Counted from the first letter of the stretch, positions 40,671-51,284 are shown. The stretch: 64,000 bases of DNA from Streptomyces sp. Tue 6430 (GCA_021568835.1 JAKGSH010000010.1:5456001-5520000); one strand, 5' to 3'. Numbers and translations: made by a program. Notes: generated by a model not told the origin, from the letters alone.

Positions 40671-40699
40671 TGCCCGGCACCCGCCACGGGTGCCGGGCA
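40671..40699 (+). terminator. xylFGH terminator
   Basis: Perfect 13-base arms (40671-40683, 40687-40699) with a 3-base loop lie 20 bases after the xylH stop. Confidence 0.75.
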
Positions 40700-40844
40700 C
40701 AGCCGTGCCGGAGAAGGCCCGCATCCGGAGCCCGGCCGATCCGCGAACCCCTGAACCAAGGGGCGGGCGCCGTCCGCCGGGGCGGAAGATTAGACTCGCA
40801 GAGCCCGGCAACAGCTCGATCAGCTCTACTGCAAGGAGGCACGG

Positions 40845-42764
40845 GTGCCGCTGCTGACCCGCATCAGGGGACCGCGCGATCTGGACCGGCTCAGCCTGGA
40901 GGAGCTGGACCAGCTGGCAGGGGAGATCCGGACCTTCCTCGTCGACGCCGTGTCCAAGACCGGCGGCCACCTCGGCCCCAACCTCGGTGTGGTCGAGCTC
41001 ACCATCGCCCTGCACCGGGTCTTCGAGTCCCCGAAGGACAAGGTGCTCTGGGACACCGGCCACCAGTCCTACGTGCACAAGCTGCTCACCGGCCGGCAGG
41101 ACTTCTCCCGGCTGAAGATGAAGGACGGCCTGTCCGGCTACCCCTCGCAGGCCGAGTCCGAGCACGACGTCATCGAGAACAGCCACGCCTCCACGGTGCT
41201 CGGCTGGGCCGACGGCATCGCCAAGGCCAACGAGATCCTGAAACGGGACAGCCACGTCGTGGCGGTCATCGGTGACGGCGCCCTGACCGGCGGCATGGCC
41301 TGGGAGGCGCTGAACAACATCGCCGAGGCCAAGGACCGTCCGCTCGTCATCGTCGTCAACGACAACGAGCGTTCCTACGCCCCCACCATCGGCGGCCTCG
41401 CCAACCACCTGGCGACCCTGCGCACGACCGACGGCTACGAGCGTTTCCTCGCCCGCACCAAGGACATCCTCGACCGCACCCCGGTCGTCGGGAAGCCCCT
41501 CTTCGACACCCTGCACGGCGCCAAGAAGGGCCTGAAGGACTTCATCGCCCCGCAGGGCATGTTCGAGGACCTCGGCCTGAAGTACGTCGGCCCGATCGAC
41601 GGCCACGACATCGAGGCCCTGGAGTCGGCGCTGGCCCGCGCCAAGCGCTTCGGCGGCCCCGTCATCGTGCACTGCCTCACCGAGAAGGGCCGCGGCTACC
41701 AGCCCGCCCTGGCGGACGAGGCCGACCGCTTCCACGCCGTCGGCAAGATCCACCCCGACACCGGTCTGCCGATCGCCAGCAGCGGCGCCGACTGGACCTC
41801 CGTGTTCGGCGAGGAGATGGTCAAGCTCGGCACCGAGCGCGAGGACGTCGTCGCCATCACCGCGGCCATGCTCCAGCCCGTCGGCCTGGACAAGTTCGCC
41901 AAGGCCTTCCCCGAGCGCGTCTACGACGTCGGCATCGCCGAGCAGCACGGCGCCGTCTCCGCGGCGGGCCTCGCCCACGCGGGCGTGCACCCCGTCTTCG
42001 CCGTCTACGCCACCTTCCTCAACCGCGCCTTCGACCAGGTCCTCATGGACGTCGCCCTGCACAGGTGCGGGGTCACCTTCGTGCTCGACCGGGCCGGCGT
42101 GACCGGCACCGACGGCGCCTCCCACAACGGCATGTGGGACATGTCCATCCTCCAGGTCGTCCCGGGCCTCAGGCTGGCCGCGCCGCGCGACGCCGACCAG
42201 GTCCGCGCCCAGCTGCGGGAAGCCGTCCAGGTCGACGACGCGCCGACCGTGGTGCGCTTCTCCAAGGGCGCCGTCGGACCCGCCGTACCGGCCGTGGGAC
42301 GCGTCGGCGGCATGGACGTGCTGCGCGAGCCCGGCACGGACCGGCCCGACGTGCTGCTCGTCTCCGTGGGCGCCCTCGCCCCGATGTGCCTGGAGATCGC
42401 CGCCCTCCTCGACCGGCAGGGCATCTCCACCACCGTCGTCGACCCGCGCTGGGTCAAGCCCGTCGACGAGGCCATGGCCCCGCTCGCCGAGCGCCACCGC
42501 GTCGTCGTCACCGTCGAGGACAACTCGCGCGTCGGCGGCGTCGGCTCCACGATCGCCCAGGCCCTGCGCGACGCCGGGGTGGACGTGCCCCTGCGCGACT
42601 TCGGCATCCCGCCCCGCTTCCTCGACCACGCCTCCCGCGCCGAGGTCATGGCCGAGATCGGGTTGACCGCCCCCGACATCGCCCGCCAGGTCACCGGCCT
42701 GGTCTCCCGGCTCGACGGGCGGTACGACAGGACGGCCGCCGAGGTCGAGCCCGCGCGCGACTGA
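40845..42764 (+). CDS. dxs: 1-deoxy-D-xylulose-5-phosphate synthase
   Basis: This 639-residue enzyme condenses pyruvate and glyceraldehyde 3-phosphate, the first step of the MEP isoprenoid pathway. Motifs: GGHLGPNLGVVELTIALH at about residue 40, the thiamine-diphosphate motif GDGALTGGMAWEALNN at about 145, the proton-relay region FPERVYDVGIAEQHG at about 360 and RAGVTGTDGASHNG at about 415. GTG at 40845 has AAGGAGG 5 bases upstream. No frame break. It is probably transcribed alone, because hairpins stand before and after it. Confidence 0.97.
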   Translation: MPLLTRIRGPRDLDRLSLEELDQLAGEIRTFLVDAVSKTGGHLGPNLGVVELTIALHRVFESPKDKVLWDTGHQSYVHKLLTGRQDFSRLKMKDGLSGYPSQAESEHDVIENSHASTVLGWADGIAKANEILKRDSHVVAVIGDGALTGGMAWEALNNIAEAKDRPLVIVVNDNERSYAPTIGGLANHLATLRTTDGYERFLARTKDILDRTPVVGKPLFDTLHGAKKGLKDFIAPQGMFEDLGLKYVGPIDGHDIEALESALARAKRFGGPVIVHCLTEKGRGYQPALADEADRFHAVGKIHPDTGLPIASSGADWTSVFGEEMVKLGTEREDVVAITAAMLQPVGLDKFAKAFPERVYDVGIAEQHGAVSAAGLAHAGVHPVFAVYATFLNRAFDQVLMDVALHRCGVTFVLDRAGVTGTDGASHNGMWDMSILQVVPGLRLAAPRDADQVRAQLREAVQVDDAPTVVRFSKGAVGPAVPAVGRVGGMDVLREPGTDRPDVLLVSVGALAPMCLEIAALLDRQGISTTVVDPRWVKPVDEAMAPLAERHRVVVTVEDNSRVGGVGSTIAQALRDAGVDVPLRDFGIPPRFLDHASRAEVMAEIGLTAPDIARQVTGLVSRLDGRYDRTAAEVEPARD

Positions 42765-42821
42765 CGGGAACACCCGCGACCGGCGGGAAACGCGCGCGCC
42801 ACGCGCCGCCACACCGTCGCC

Positions 42822-42860
42822 GGGCCGGTTTCACCGCTGAGAGAGTGGTGAAACCGGCCC
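42822..42860 (+). terminator. dxs terminator
   Basis: Perfect 14-base arms (42822-42835, 42847-42860) with an 11-base loop are followed by GTTTG. Confidence 0.8.
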
Positions 42861-42947
42861 GTTTGCGTGATGGAGGACGCTCCGGGGCATACGGACTACG
42901 GCCCCTCTCGATCATGTCGGGGACGACACCGCGTGGGAGGTAAACCC

Positions 42948-44470
42948 GTGAGCAACACCCTCTTCCGGACGAAGAAGGTCGAGCAGTCCATCCTCGACAC
43001 CGAAGAACCCGAGCACGCGCTCAAGAAATCCCTGTCCGCGCTCGACCTGACCGTCTTCGGTGTCGGCGTCATCATCGGCACCGGCATCTTCGTCCTGACC
43101 GGCACGGTCGCCAAGAACAACGCCGGCCCCGCCGTCGCCCTGGCCTTCGTGGCGGCCGGCGTCGTCTGCGCGCTCGCCGCGCTCTGCTACGCCGAGTTCG
43201 CCTCCACCGTCCCGGTGGCCGGCTCCGCCTACACCTTCTCCTACGCCTCCCTCGGAGAACTGCCCGCCTGGATCATCGGCTGGGACCTGGTCCTGGAGTT
43301 CGCGCTGGGCACGGCGGTGGTCGCGGTCGGCTGGTCCGGCTACGTCGCCTCGCTGCTGGACAACGCGGGCTGGCACCTGCCGGAGGCGCTCAGCGGCCGG
43401 GACGGAGCCGACGGCTTCGGCTTCGACATCCTCGCCGCCGCGCTCGTCCTGGTCCTCACCGCCATCCTCGTCATCGGCACCAAGCTCTCCGCGCGCGTCA
43501 CCTCGGTGGTCGTCGCCGTCAAGGTGACCGTGGTCCTCGTCGTGATCATCGCGGGTGCCTTCCTCATCAAGGGCGACAACTACGACCCGTTCATCCCGAA
43601 GGCGCAGGAGGTGCCCGCGGGCGACAGTCTCCAGGCCCCGCTCATCCAGCTGATGTTCGGCTGGGCGCCGTCCAACTTCGGCGTGATGGGCATCTTCACC
43701 GCCGCCTCCGTGGTCTTCTTCGCGTTCATCGGCTTCGACGTGGTCGCCACGGCCGCCGAGGAGACCAGGAACCCGCAGCGCGACATGCCCCGCGGCATCC
43801 TCGGCTCCCTGGTCATCTGCACCGCCCTCTACGTCGCGGTGTCGATCGTCGTGACCGGCATGCAGAAGTACACCGAGCTGTCCGTCACCGCGCCCCTCGC
43901 CGACGCGTTCAAGGCCACCGGGCACCCCTGGTTCGCCGGCTTCATCAGCTTCGGCGCCGCCGTCGGCCTCACCACGGTCTGCATGATCCTGCTGCTCGGC
44001 CAGACCCGCGTCTTCTTCGCGATGAGCCGCGACGGACTGCTGCCGCGGTTCTTCTCCCAGGTCCACCCGCGGTTCAAGACCCCGCACCGGCCGACCATCC
44101 TGCTCGGCGTGCTCATCGCGATCCTGGCCGGCTTCACGCCCCTGAGCGAACTCGCCGAACTCGTCAACATCGGCACGCTCTTCGCCTTCGTGGTCGTCGC
44201 CATCGGCGTGATCGTCCTCCGCCGGACCCGTCCCGACCTGCCCCGCTCCTTCCGCACCCCCTGGGTGCCGGCGCTGCCGATCCTGTCGGTGCTGGCCTCG
44301 CTGTGGCTGATGCTCAACCTGCCCGCCGAGACCTGGCTGCGCTTCGCGATCTGGATGGTGATCGGTTTCGTCGTCTACTTCCTCTACGGCCGCTCCCACA
44401 GCCGCCTGGGCCGCGGCGAGGACACCCCCGCCGGCCGGCCGGCCGCCCCCGGCCCGGCGACAGCCGCTGA
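42948..44470 (+). CDS. APC-family amino acid permease
   Basis: This permease has about 507 residues and 12 predicted membrane segments. It is close to cationic amino acid transporters: GVIIGTGIFVLTGTVA at about residue 40 and FFAFIGFDVVATAAEETRNPQRDMP at about 265. GGGAGG lies 8 bases before the GTG. A cytoplasmic tail rich in Pro and Ala ends the protein. As read the frame runs past 45.1 kb into repeats and an antisense gene; one missing base near 44440 gives the stop at 44470. The substrate is an amino acid, identity not visible. Confidence 0.85.
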
Positions 44471-44545
44471 GGCCCGGCCTCACGGCCTGCTGTGCTCCGG
44501 CCTCACGGCCCCGCATGCCCGCCCCGGCGGCGCCTGCGGGGCCGC

Positions 44546-44635
44546 GTGCCGTCCGACCGCGTGCCGTCCGACCGTGTGCCGTCCGACCGTGTGCCGTTCG
44601 GCCGCGTGCCGTCCGGTCGTGCGCCGTCCCGCCGC
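44546..44635. repeat. 15-bp tandem repeat, six copies
   Basis: Units of GTGCCGTCCGACCGC with drift in the last two copies. They lie in the 200-base gap between the permease and the convergent NYN-type gene. Confidence 0.8.
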
Positions 44636-44671
44636 GCGTTGTCGGCCGGGGTGTGCGGGTGCCGCGGCCGC

Positions 44672-45046
44672 CTACGCCCGCACGGTGCGGGGTCCCGCCA
44701 CCCCGGCGCCCAGGGCGGTGACCCGGCGGCGCAGTTCGCGGTCGGCCGTGACCACCAGGCGGCGGCGGTCCGCCGACCGGGCCACCAGGCCGACGATGTG
44801 GTCGTCCCCGCTGCCGGACGCCGACTCCACCCGTACACCGGGCACCGACGCCACACCGCGTGCGGCGCCCTCGACGACCAGGACGACCTCCACGGGCCCG
44901 GGGTGCCCCGGCAGCCCGTCGGCGGCCAGCCGGTCCCGCAGCCGCTCCGCGGCGCCCCGCCGGTCGCGCCACCACCCGTCGGGCACCGACCCCACGACGT
45001 TCGCGGCGTCGACGATCACGAGCAGCGGGCCGTTGTCGTCGTCCAT
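44672..45046 (-). CDS. Small NYN/PIN-like domain protein
   Basis: This 124-residue protein keeps the acidic residues of the NYN/PIN nuclease fold: LLVIVDAANVVGSVP at the N-terminus, SGSGDDHIVGL at about residue 78 and VVTADRELRRRV at about 98. Streptomyces homologues are often called NTP pyrophosphohydrolases, but the pattern fits an RNA-cleaving PIN-like fold better. Substrate unknown. Confidence 0.7.
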   Translation of the reverse strand: MDDDNGPLLVIVDAANVVGSVPDGWWRDRRGAAERLRDRLAADGLPGHPGPVEVVLVVEGAARGVASVPGVRVESASGSGDDHIVGLVARSADRRRLVVTADRELRRRVTALGAGVAGPRTVRA

Positions 45047-45139
45047 GGCGACCAGGGTGCCACGGCCGACAGCGGCCGACGACGGACCCGGCCCGGCCCG
45101 CCCGAGGGCGCCGTCGACGGGCCGTCATAAAGTGACCGG

Positions 45140-46155
45140 GTGAACGGCGAATGGCTCGTACGTGGCCGCGACGGGCGGCTCTGTGTCTACCTGACGTCGG
45201 ACGACGCGGTCCTGTGCCGCGCGGAGCGCACCCCGGGCGGCACCTGGGACCGGCCCCGCAGGGTCGGTGGCGACCAGAAGCTGCGCGCGGTCCCGGCGGT
45301 CGGCCGAGGGGCCGACGGATACGCCCACCTCGCCTCCTGGCGGCCCACCGTGCCGGACCGGTCGGGAATCGTGCACTCCACCCACTTCCGGCCCCTGCTC
45401 GCCGCCCTCGACTGGGTCCCGGTCGGCCACCCGGACACCAAGGGCGACCTCACCGGCACCCCCGCCGTCGCCGTGGACGCCCAGGGGCGGGCGCACGTCT
45501 TCGTGGCCCGGGCCGGCACCGGGCTCGGGATGGTGGCCCAGAAGGAGAAGGGCGGCTGGGATCCGTGGCGTGACCTGAAGGGGCCGGACGTCCTGGGCGC
45601 ACCGGTCGCGCTCGCGGGGAGGCCGGGCGCGTCGAGGCGTACGCGGCCGTCCCCGGCGGGCTCCAGCACTGGCGGCAGGAGCAGCCGGGCACCCCGCCCG
45701 TCCTCGGGGAGTCGGTGCAGACGCCGGTCCGTCCCGGCACCCTGCGGGCCCTGGCCACCTCGCCGGAGCGCACCACGCTCTACTACACCGACGCTTCGGG
45801 GGACCTGTGCGCCTGGCGCCCCGGGGGTGCGCCCGTCGCCCTGCTCACCGCGGCGGGCCCCGGTCCGGTGGCCGCCGTGCGCTGCGAACTCGACGGCCAC
45901 GACTGCACGCTGCTCGCCCAGCGCTCGTCCGGCGGCCGGGTGGCCTTCGCGGCGTATCCCACCGAGGAGGAGGGCGCCGGCGCCTGGTGGACCGAGTCCG
46001 GACCCGGGCTGCCCGCCGACGCCGAGGTGGCCCTCGCCCGCGACCACGAGGACCGGGTGGTCGCCGTGACCCTGTCCCCGTCGGCCGGCCTGCTCCTCGT
46101 CACCCGCCGCAAGGACGAACCAGGGCTGGCGCTGACGGCGTGGCAGGAGGTCTGA
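45140..46155 (+). CDS. Unrecognised beta-rich protein
   Basis: This cytoplasmic protein of about 338 residues has no signal peptide or membrane segment. Repeated short strands with Gly turns and Trp (DGYAHLASWRP, QGRAHVFVARAG, DGHDCTLLAQR, HEDRVVAVTL) suggest a beta-propeller, each repeat about 45-50 residues. No catalytic motif is seen. A missing base near 45628 splits it. GTG at 45140 has no strong ribosome site. It is convergent with the fadAB operon. Confidence 0.65.
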
Positions 46156-46184
46156 GAGGCCACGGGAAGGCCCGGCAGGAACAC

Positions 46185-46220
46185 GAGGAGGGCCCCCGCC
46201 GACCGGCGGAGGCCCTCCTC
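46185..46220. terminator. Bidirectional terminator hairpin
   Basis: Ten-base outer arms GAGGAGGGCC/GGCCCTCCTC with inner CCGCC/GGCGG pairing lie between the two convergent genes. Confidence 0.8.
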
Positions 46221-46236
46221 ACGTCATGCGCCCGCG

Positions 46237-48375
46237 TTACGCCGGGACCGACGCGACGCCCGGGGCCAGGAACCTCTTGCCGTTCACCCGCTCCGACACG
46301 CCCTCACGGTCCAGGTACGGCGTGATGCCGCCCAGGTGGAAGGGCCAGCCGGCACCGGTGATCAGGCACAGGTCGATGTCCTGCGCCTCGGCGACGACGC
46401 CCTCGTCGAGCATGAGCCCGATCTCCTGCGCCACCGCGTCCAGGACGCGCGCCCGCACCTGCTCCTCGGTCAGGACGGTGTCGCCCTGCTTCAGCAGTGC
46501 GGAGACCTCCGGGTCCAGCTCCGGCTTGAAGTTGTTCTCGGCGGAGTAGACGTAGAAGCCGCGCTTGCCCGCCTCGACGACCGCCTTGAGGTTCGGGGAG
46601 ACCGTGAAGCGGTCCGGGAACGCCCGGTTGAGCGTCTCCGAGACGTGCAGACCGATGGCCGGGCCGACCAGCTCGAGGAGGACCAGCGGGGACATCGGCA
46701 GGCCGAGCGGCTCCACCGCCTTCTCCGCGACCTCGACGGGGGTGCCCTCGTCGATGACGTTCTGCACCTCGCCCATGAAGCGGGTCAGGATGCGGTTCAC
46801 GACGAACGCCGGGGCGTCCTTCACCAGGACGGCCGTCTTCTTGAGCTTCTTGGCGACGGCGAAGGCGGTGGCCAGCGACGCGTCGTCGGTCGCCTCGCCG
46901 CGCACGATCTCCAGGAGCGGCAGGATCGCGACCGGGTTGAAGAAGTGGAAGCCCACGACCCGCTCGGGGTTCTTCAGCTTCGACGCCATCTCCGTGACGG
47001 AGAGGGACGAGGTGTTGGTGGCGAGGATCGCGTGCGCCGGGGCGACCGCCTCGACCTCCGCGAACACCTGCTGCTTGACACCGATCTCCTCGAACACGGC
47101 CTCGATGATGAAGTCCGCGTCCGCGAAGCCCTCGGCCTTGTCCAGCACACCGGTCACCAGCGCCTTGAGGCGGTTGGCCTTGTCCTGGTTGATGCGGCCC
47201 TTGCCGAGCAGCTTGTCGATCTCGGCGTGGACGTAGCCCACACCCTTGTCGACGCGCTCCTGGTCGATGTCGGTCAGCACGACCGGCACCTCCAGGCGGC
47301 GCAGGAACAGCAGGGCGAGCTGCGAGGCCATCAGGCCCGCGCCCACGACGCCGACCTTGGTGACCGGGCGGGCCAGGCTCTTGTCCGGGGCGCCGGCCGG
47401 GCGCTTGCCGCGCTTCTGCACCAGGTTGAACGCGTAGATGCCGGCGCGCAGTTCACCGCCCATGATCAGGTCGGCGAGGGCCTGGTCCTCGGCGTCGTAG
47501 CCCTGCTGGAGGTCGCCGTTCTTGGCGGCGGCGATGATGTCGAGGGCGCGGTAGGCGGCCGGGGCCGCGCCGTGCACCTTGCCGTCCGCGACGAAGCGGC
47601 CCCGGGCGACGGCCTGGTCCCAGGCCTCGCCGCGGTCGATCACCGGGCGGTCGACGACGATCTCGCCCTTGAGGACGGACGCCGTCCAGATCAGCGACTG
47701 CTCCAGGAAGTCCGCACCCTCGAACAGGGCGTCGGCGATGCCCAGTTCGTAGACCTGGGCGCCCTTGAGCTGCTTGTTCTGGTTGAGCGAGTTCTCGATG
47801 ATCACCGAGACGGCCTTGTCGGCGCCGATCAGGTTCGGCAGCAGGGTGCAGCCGCCCCAGCCGGGGACCAGACCGAGGAAGACCTCGGGCAGCGAGAAGG
47901 CGGGCAGGGCCGCGGACACCGTGCGGTAGGTGCAGTGCAGACCGACCTCGACACCGCCGCCCATGGCCGCGCCGTTGTAGTAGGCGAAGGTCGGCACGGC
48001 CAGGCCGGAGAGGCGCTTGAAGACCTCGTGGCCGCCCTTGCCGATGGCGAGCGCGTGCTCGTGCTCCTTCAGCAGCTCGACGCCCTTGAGGTCGGCGCCG
48101 ACCGCGAAGATGAACGGCTTGCCGGTGACGCCGGCGGCGACGATCTCGCCGGCCGCCGCCTCCTTCTCGACCTGGTCGATCGCGGTGTTCAGGTTCGCGA
48201 GGGACTGCGGGCCGAAGGTCGTCGGCTTGGTGTGGTCCAGGCCGTTGTCGAGGGTGATCAGGGCGAAGCGCCCGGCACCCAGCGGCAGGTCGAAGTGGCG
48301 TACGTGCGCCTGCGTGACGACCTCGTCCGGGAACAGCTCGGCCGCACCCTTCAGCAGTTCAGCGGTGGTGCTCAC
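46237..48375 (-). CDS. fadB: Fatty acid oxidation multienzyme: enoyl-CoA hydratase / 3-hydroxyacyl-CoA dehydrogenase
   Basis: This fusion has 712 residues. Residues about 15-330 are an enoyl-CoA hydratase domain (PTFAYYNGAAMGGGVEVGL, with the oxyanion-hole glycines). Residues about 345-520 bind NAD (VGVVGAGLMASQLALLF), and the C-terminal parts form the dehydrogenase core with the catalytic His in VVGFHFFNPV. It hydrates enoyl-CoA and oxidises the hydroxyacyl product in beta-oxidation. The GTG start overlaps the thiolase stop (GTGA), so the thiolase and this subunit are made together as the alpha and beta parts of the complex. Confidence 0.95.
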   Translation of the reverse strand: MSTTAELLKGAAELFPDEVVTQAHVRHFDLPLGAGRFALITLDNGLDHTKPTTFGPQSLANLNTAIDQVEKEAAAGEIVAAGVTGKPFIFAVGADLKGVELLKEHEHALAIGKGGHEVFKRLSGLAVPTFAYYNGAAMGGGVEVGLHCTYRTVSAALPAFSLPEVFLGLVPGWGGCTLLPNLIGADKAVSVIIENSLNQNKQLKGAQVYELGIADALFEGADFLEQSLIWTASVLKGEIVVDRPVIDRGEAWDQAVARGRFVADGKVHGAAPAAYRALDIIAAAKNGDLQQGYDAEDQALADLIMGGELRAGIYAFNLVQKRGKRPAGAPDKSLARPVTKVGVVGAGLMASQLALLFLRRLEVPVVLTDIDQERVDKGVGYVHAEIDKLLGKGRINQDKANRLKALVTGVLDKAEGFADADFIIEAVFEEIGVKQQVFAEVEAVAPAHAILATNTSSLSVTEMASKLKNPERVVGFHFFNPVAILPLLEIVRGEATDDASLATAFAVAKKLKKTAVLVKDAPAFVVNRILTRFMGEVQNVIDEGTPVEVAEKAVEPLGLPMSPLVLLELVGPAIGLHVSETLNRAFPDRFTVSPNLKAVVEAGKRGFYVYSAENNFKPELDPEVSALLKQGDTVLTEEQVRARVLDAVAQEIGLMLDEGVVAEAQDIDLCLITGAGWPFHLGGITPYLDREGVSERVNGKRFLAPGVASVPA

Positions 48376-49589
48376 TTGTCCCCCTCGAAGTGCGGGTTCT
48401 CCCAGACGACCGTCGCGCCCATGCCGAAGCCGACGCACATGGTGGTCAGGCCGTAGCGGACGTGCGGCTGCTCCTCGAACTGGCGGGCCAGCTGCGTCAT
48501 CAGCCGGACGCCGGAGGAGGCCAGCGGGTGGCCGAAGGCGATGGCGCCGCCGTACTGGTTGACGCGCTCGTCGTCGTCGGCGATGCCGTAGTGGTCCAGG
48601 AAGGCCAGGACCTGGACGGCGAAGGCCTCGTTGATCTCGAAGAGGCCGATGTCGGAGATGGACAGACCCGCCTGCGCGAGGGCCTTCTCCGTGGCCGGGA
48701 TCGGGCCGTAACCCATGACCTCCGGCTCGACGCCCACGAAGGCGTAGGAGACCAGGCGCATCTTGACCGGCAGGCCGTTCTCGCGCGCGAAGTCCTCGGA
48801 GGCGATGAGGGAGGCGGTGGCGCCGTCGTTCAGACCGGCCGCGTTGCCGGCGGTGACCCGGCCGTGCACGCGGAACGGGGTCTTCAGCCCGGAGAGGTTC
48901 TCCAGGGTCGTGCCCGGACGCATCGGCTCGTCGGCGGTGACCAGGCCCCAGCCCGTCTCACCGGCCTCCGGGCTGGTGCGCCGCACGGACACCGGCACCA
49001 GGTCGGCCTGGATCTTGCCGTCGGCGTACGCCTTGGCGGCCTTCTCCTGCGAGCGCACCGCGTACTCGTCGGCGCGCAGCTTGGTGATCTGCGGGTAGCG
49101 GTCGTGCAGGTTCTCTGCCGTCATGCCCATGAACAGGGCGGACTCGTCGACCAGCTTCTCGCTGACGAACCGCGGGTTCGGGTCGACGCCCTCGCCCATC
49201 GGGTGGCGGCCCATGTGCTCGACACCGCCCGCGATGGCGACGTCGTAGGCGCCGAAGGCGACGGAGCCGGCGACCGAGGTGACGGCCGTCAGGGCGCCCG
49301 CGCACATGCGGTCGATGGAGTAACCGGGCACCGAGGTCGGCAGACCGGCCAGGATGCCGGCGGTGCGGCCGATGGTCAGGCCCTGGTCGCCGATCTGCGT
49401 GGTCGCGGCGATGGCGACCTCGTCGACCTTCTTCGGGTCGAGACCGGGGTTGCGGCGCAGCAGCTCCCGGATCGCCTTCACGACGAGGTCGTCGGCACGG
49501 GTCTCGTGGTAGATGCCCTTCGGGCCCGCCTTGCCGAACGGGGTACGGACGCCGTCGACGAAGACGACGTCCCTGACGGTACGAGGCAC
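48372..49589 (-). CDS. fadA: Acetyl-CoA C-acyltransferase (3-ketoacyl-CoA thiolase)
   Basis: This 405-residue thiolase cleaves 3-ketoacyl-CoA in beta-oxidation. The nucleophilic Cys is in YSIDRMCAGALTAV at about residue 90, followed by the later motifs NEAFAVQ, GGAIAFGHPLASSG (His) and CVGFGMGATVV (second Cys). GTG at 49589 has GGAGGAGAG a few bases upstream. It is the first gene of the operon; a 16-base palindrome lies about 50 bases upstream. Confidence 0.95.
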   Translation of the reverse strand: MPRTVRDVVFVDGVRTPFGKAGPKGIYHETRADDLVVKAIRELLRRNPGLDPKKVDEVAIAATTQIGDQGLTIGRTAGILAGLPTSVPGYSIDRMCAGALTAVTSVAGSVAFGAYDVAIAGGVEHMGRHPMGEGVDPNPRFVSEKLVDESALFMGMTAENLHDRYPQITKLRADEYAVRSQEKAAKAYADGKIQADLVPVSVRRTSPEAGETGWGLVTADEPMRPGTTLENLSGLKTPFRVHGRVTAGNAAGLNDGATASLIASEDFARENGLPVKMRLVSYAFVGVEPEVMGYGPIPATEKALAQAGLSISDIGLFEINEAFAVQVLAFLDHYGIADDDERVNQYGGAIAFGHPLASSGVRLMTQLARQFEEQPHVRYGLTTMCVGFGMGATVVWENPHFEGDK

Positions 49590-49637
49590 GATGGCTCTCC
49601 TCCAGGTGCGGGATGGCACTGCTGCGTGGCGCAAGCG

Positions 49638-49653
49638 CTGAGCGCGCGCTCAG
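49638..49653. promoter_or_regulatory. Perfect palindrome upstream of fadAB
   Basis: CTGAGCGCGCGCTCAG lies between a possible minus-strand -10 box (TAGCAT, 49658-49663) and the fadA start. The form suits a TetR-family repressor of fatty acid degradation; the regulator is not in this window. Confidence 0.55.
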
Positions 49654-49899
49654 AACCCATGCTACTTGTGGGTAACGTAGCTGCACACCCCCATCCGGCG
49701 GAGCGGTGAATGTCACACGTCCGGCGCGACCGCCGCCCCGCGTCCCGGGCGCCGGTCCGCCGCGTACCCGCACGAGATCTTGGCCGGATCCCGACCTCGC
49801 GGTACCGCTTCCGCGCCCGCGGCCCGGTCGCGCCGCGGGCACCACGCGCGGCACCGCTCACGGTCGGTGGCCGCCGTGTGACAGCGATGTCCACGGCGG

Positions 49900-51284
49900 C
49901 TACGCGGGCTCCTGCCGCCCGGCCTCCGTCGCACCGCTTCCCTGCGCGCCCGTACCCGTGCCTGTCCCCGTACCCGTGCCTGTGCCCGCGTCCGTGTCCC
50001 GGCTCTTCGCCGACAGCGCCGACACCAGCAGGGGCGTCGCCTGCTCCACCTGCCAGCGGCGGGCGCCGAGGGCCGTGAGCGCCGAGGCGACGGAGTCCGC
50101 GGCGGCCGGCTGGGGCGGCTCCCAGCAGACGCGCCGGACGGTGTCCGGGGCGATCAGGTTCTCCTGCGGCATGTTCAGTTCCTCGGCCAGTGCCGAGACG
50201 GCCGACCGCGCCGCCGAGAGGCGGGCCGCGGCCTCGGGGTCCTTGTCCGCCCAGGCCCGCGGCGGCGGCGGCCCCGCGACCGACTGCCCCGGCTGCGGCA
50301 GCTGCGACTCGGTCAGCGCCCTGGCCCGGTCGACGGCCGCCTGCCACTGCTCGAGCTGGCGCCGGCTCATCCGGTGCCCGAAGCCGTTCAGCGCGGCCAG
50401 CGCGTGCACGGTGGCCGGCACGGCGAGCGCGGCCTCCACGATGGCCGCGTCGGACAGCACCTTGCCGGGCGACACGTCCCGCCGCTGGGCGATCCGGTCC
50501 CGCGTCTGCCACAGCTCCCGCACCACGCCGAGCTGGCGGCGCCGGCGCACCTTGTGCATGCCGGACGTACGGCGCCAGGGGTCCTTGCGGGGCTCGGGCG
50601 GCGGCGCGGAGGCGATCGCGTCGAACTCCTGCCGGGCCCACTCCAGCTTGCCCTGCCGGTCCAGTTCCTTCTCCAGTGCGTCGCGCAGGTCGACGAGGAG
50701 CTCGACGTCCAGGGCGGCGTAGCGCAGCCACGGCTCGGGCAGCGGGCGGGTGGACCAGTCGACGGCGGAGTGCCCCTTCTCCAGGACGAAACCGAGGACG
50801 CCCTCGACCATCGCGCCGAGTCCGACGCGCGGGAACCCGGCCAGCCGCCCGGCCAGCTCGGTGTCGAACAGCCGGGTGGGCACCATGCCTATCTCCCGCA
50901 GGCACGGCAGGTCCTGGGTGGCCGCGTGCAGCACCCACTCCACGTCGGACAGCGCCTCCCCGAGCGCGGAGAGGTCGGGGCAGGCGACGGGGTCGATCAG
51001 CGCGGTGCCGGCGCCCTCGCGGCGCAGCTGCACCAGATAGGCGCGCTGGCCGTAGCGGTAGCCGGAGGCGCGCTCGGCGTCCACGGCGACGGGGCCGGTG
51101 CCGGCGGCGAAGGCGGCGATCGTCTCGGCGAGCGCGGCCTCGTCGGCGATCACGGGGGAATGCCCTCGCGAGGTTCGAGCAGTGGTGTCGGCGCCCCGGT
51201 GGCAAGCGGTCCGTCGTCTTCCGGAGGGGCGCCCCCGGTGGTTCGCAGTGAGCTGGCTGCTGCGGTTTCTTGGGCGTCGGTCAC
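49900..51284 (-). CDS. Ribonuclease D-like 3'-5' exonuclease with HRDC domain
   Basis: The protein has about 461 residues. A poorly conserved N-terminal tail (residues 1-44) is followed by the DEDD exonuclease domain: VAVDAERASGYRYGQRAYL (Asp, Glu), LHAATQDLPCLREIG (Asp) and YAALDVELLVDLRD (Tyr, Asp). An HRDC-type helical domain follows. The C-terminus is a run of Gly-Thr pairs of about 14 residues. It trims structured RNA 3' ends. The GTG at 51284 and the catalytic part are in different frames; one missing G near 51153 joins GIPP to VIADEAAL. Confidence 0.85.

Noticed and set aside
46336..48456. 700-codon plus-strand frame opposite fadB
   Set aside because: Mirror of a well-supported gene, no family motifs, composition of a shadow frame.
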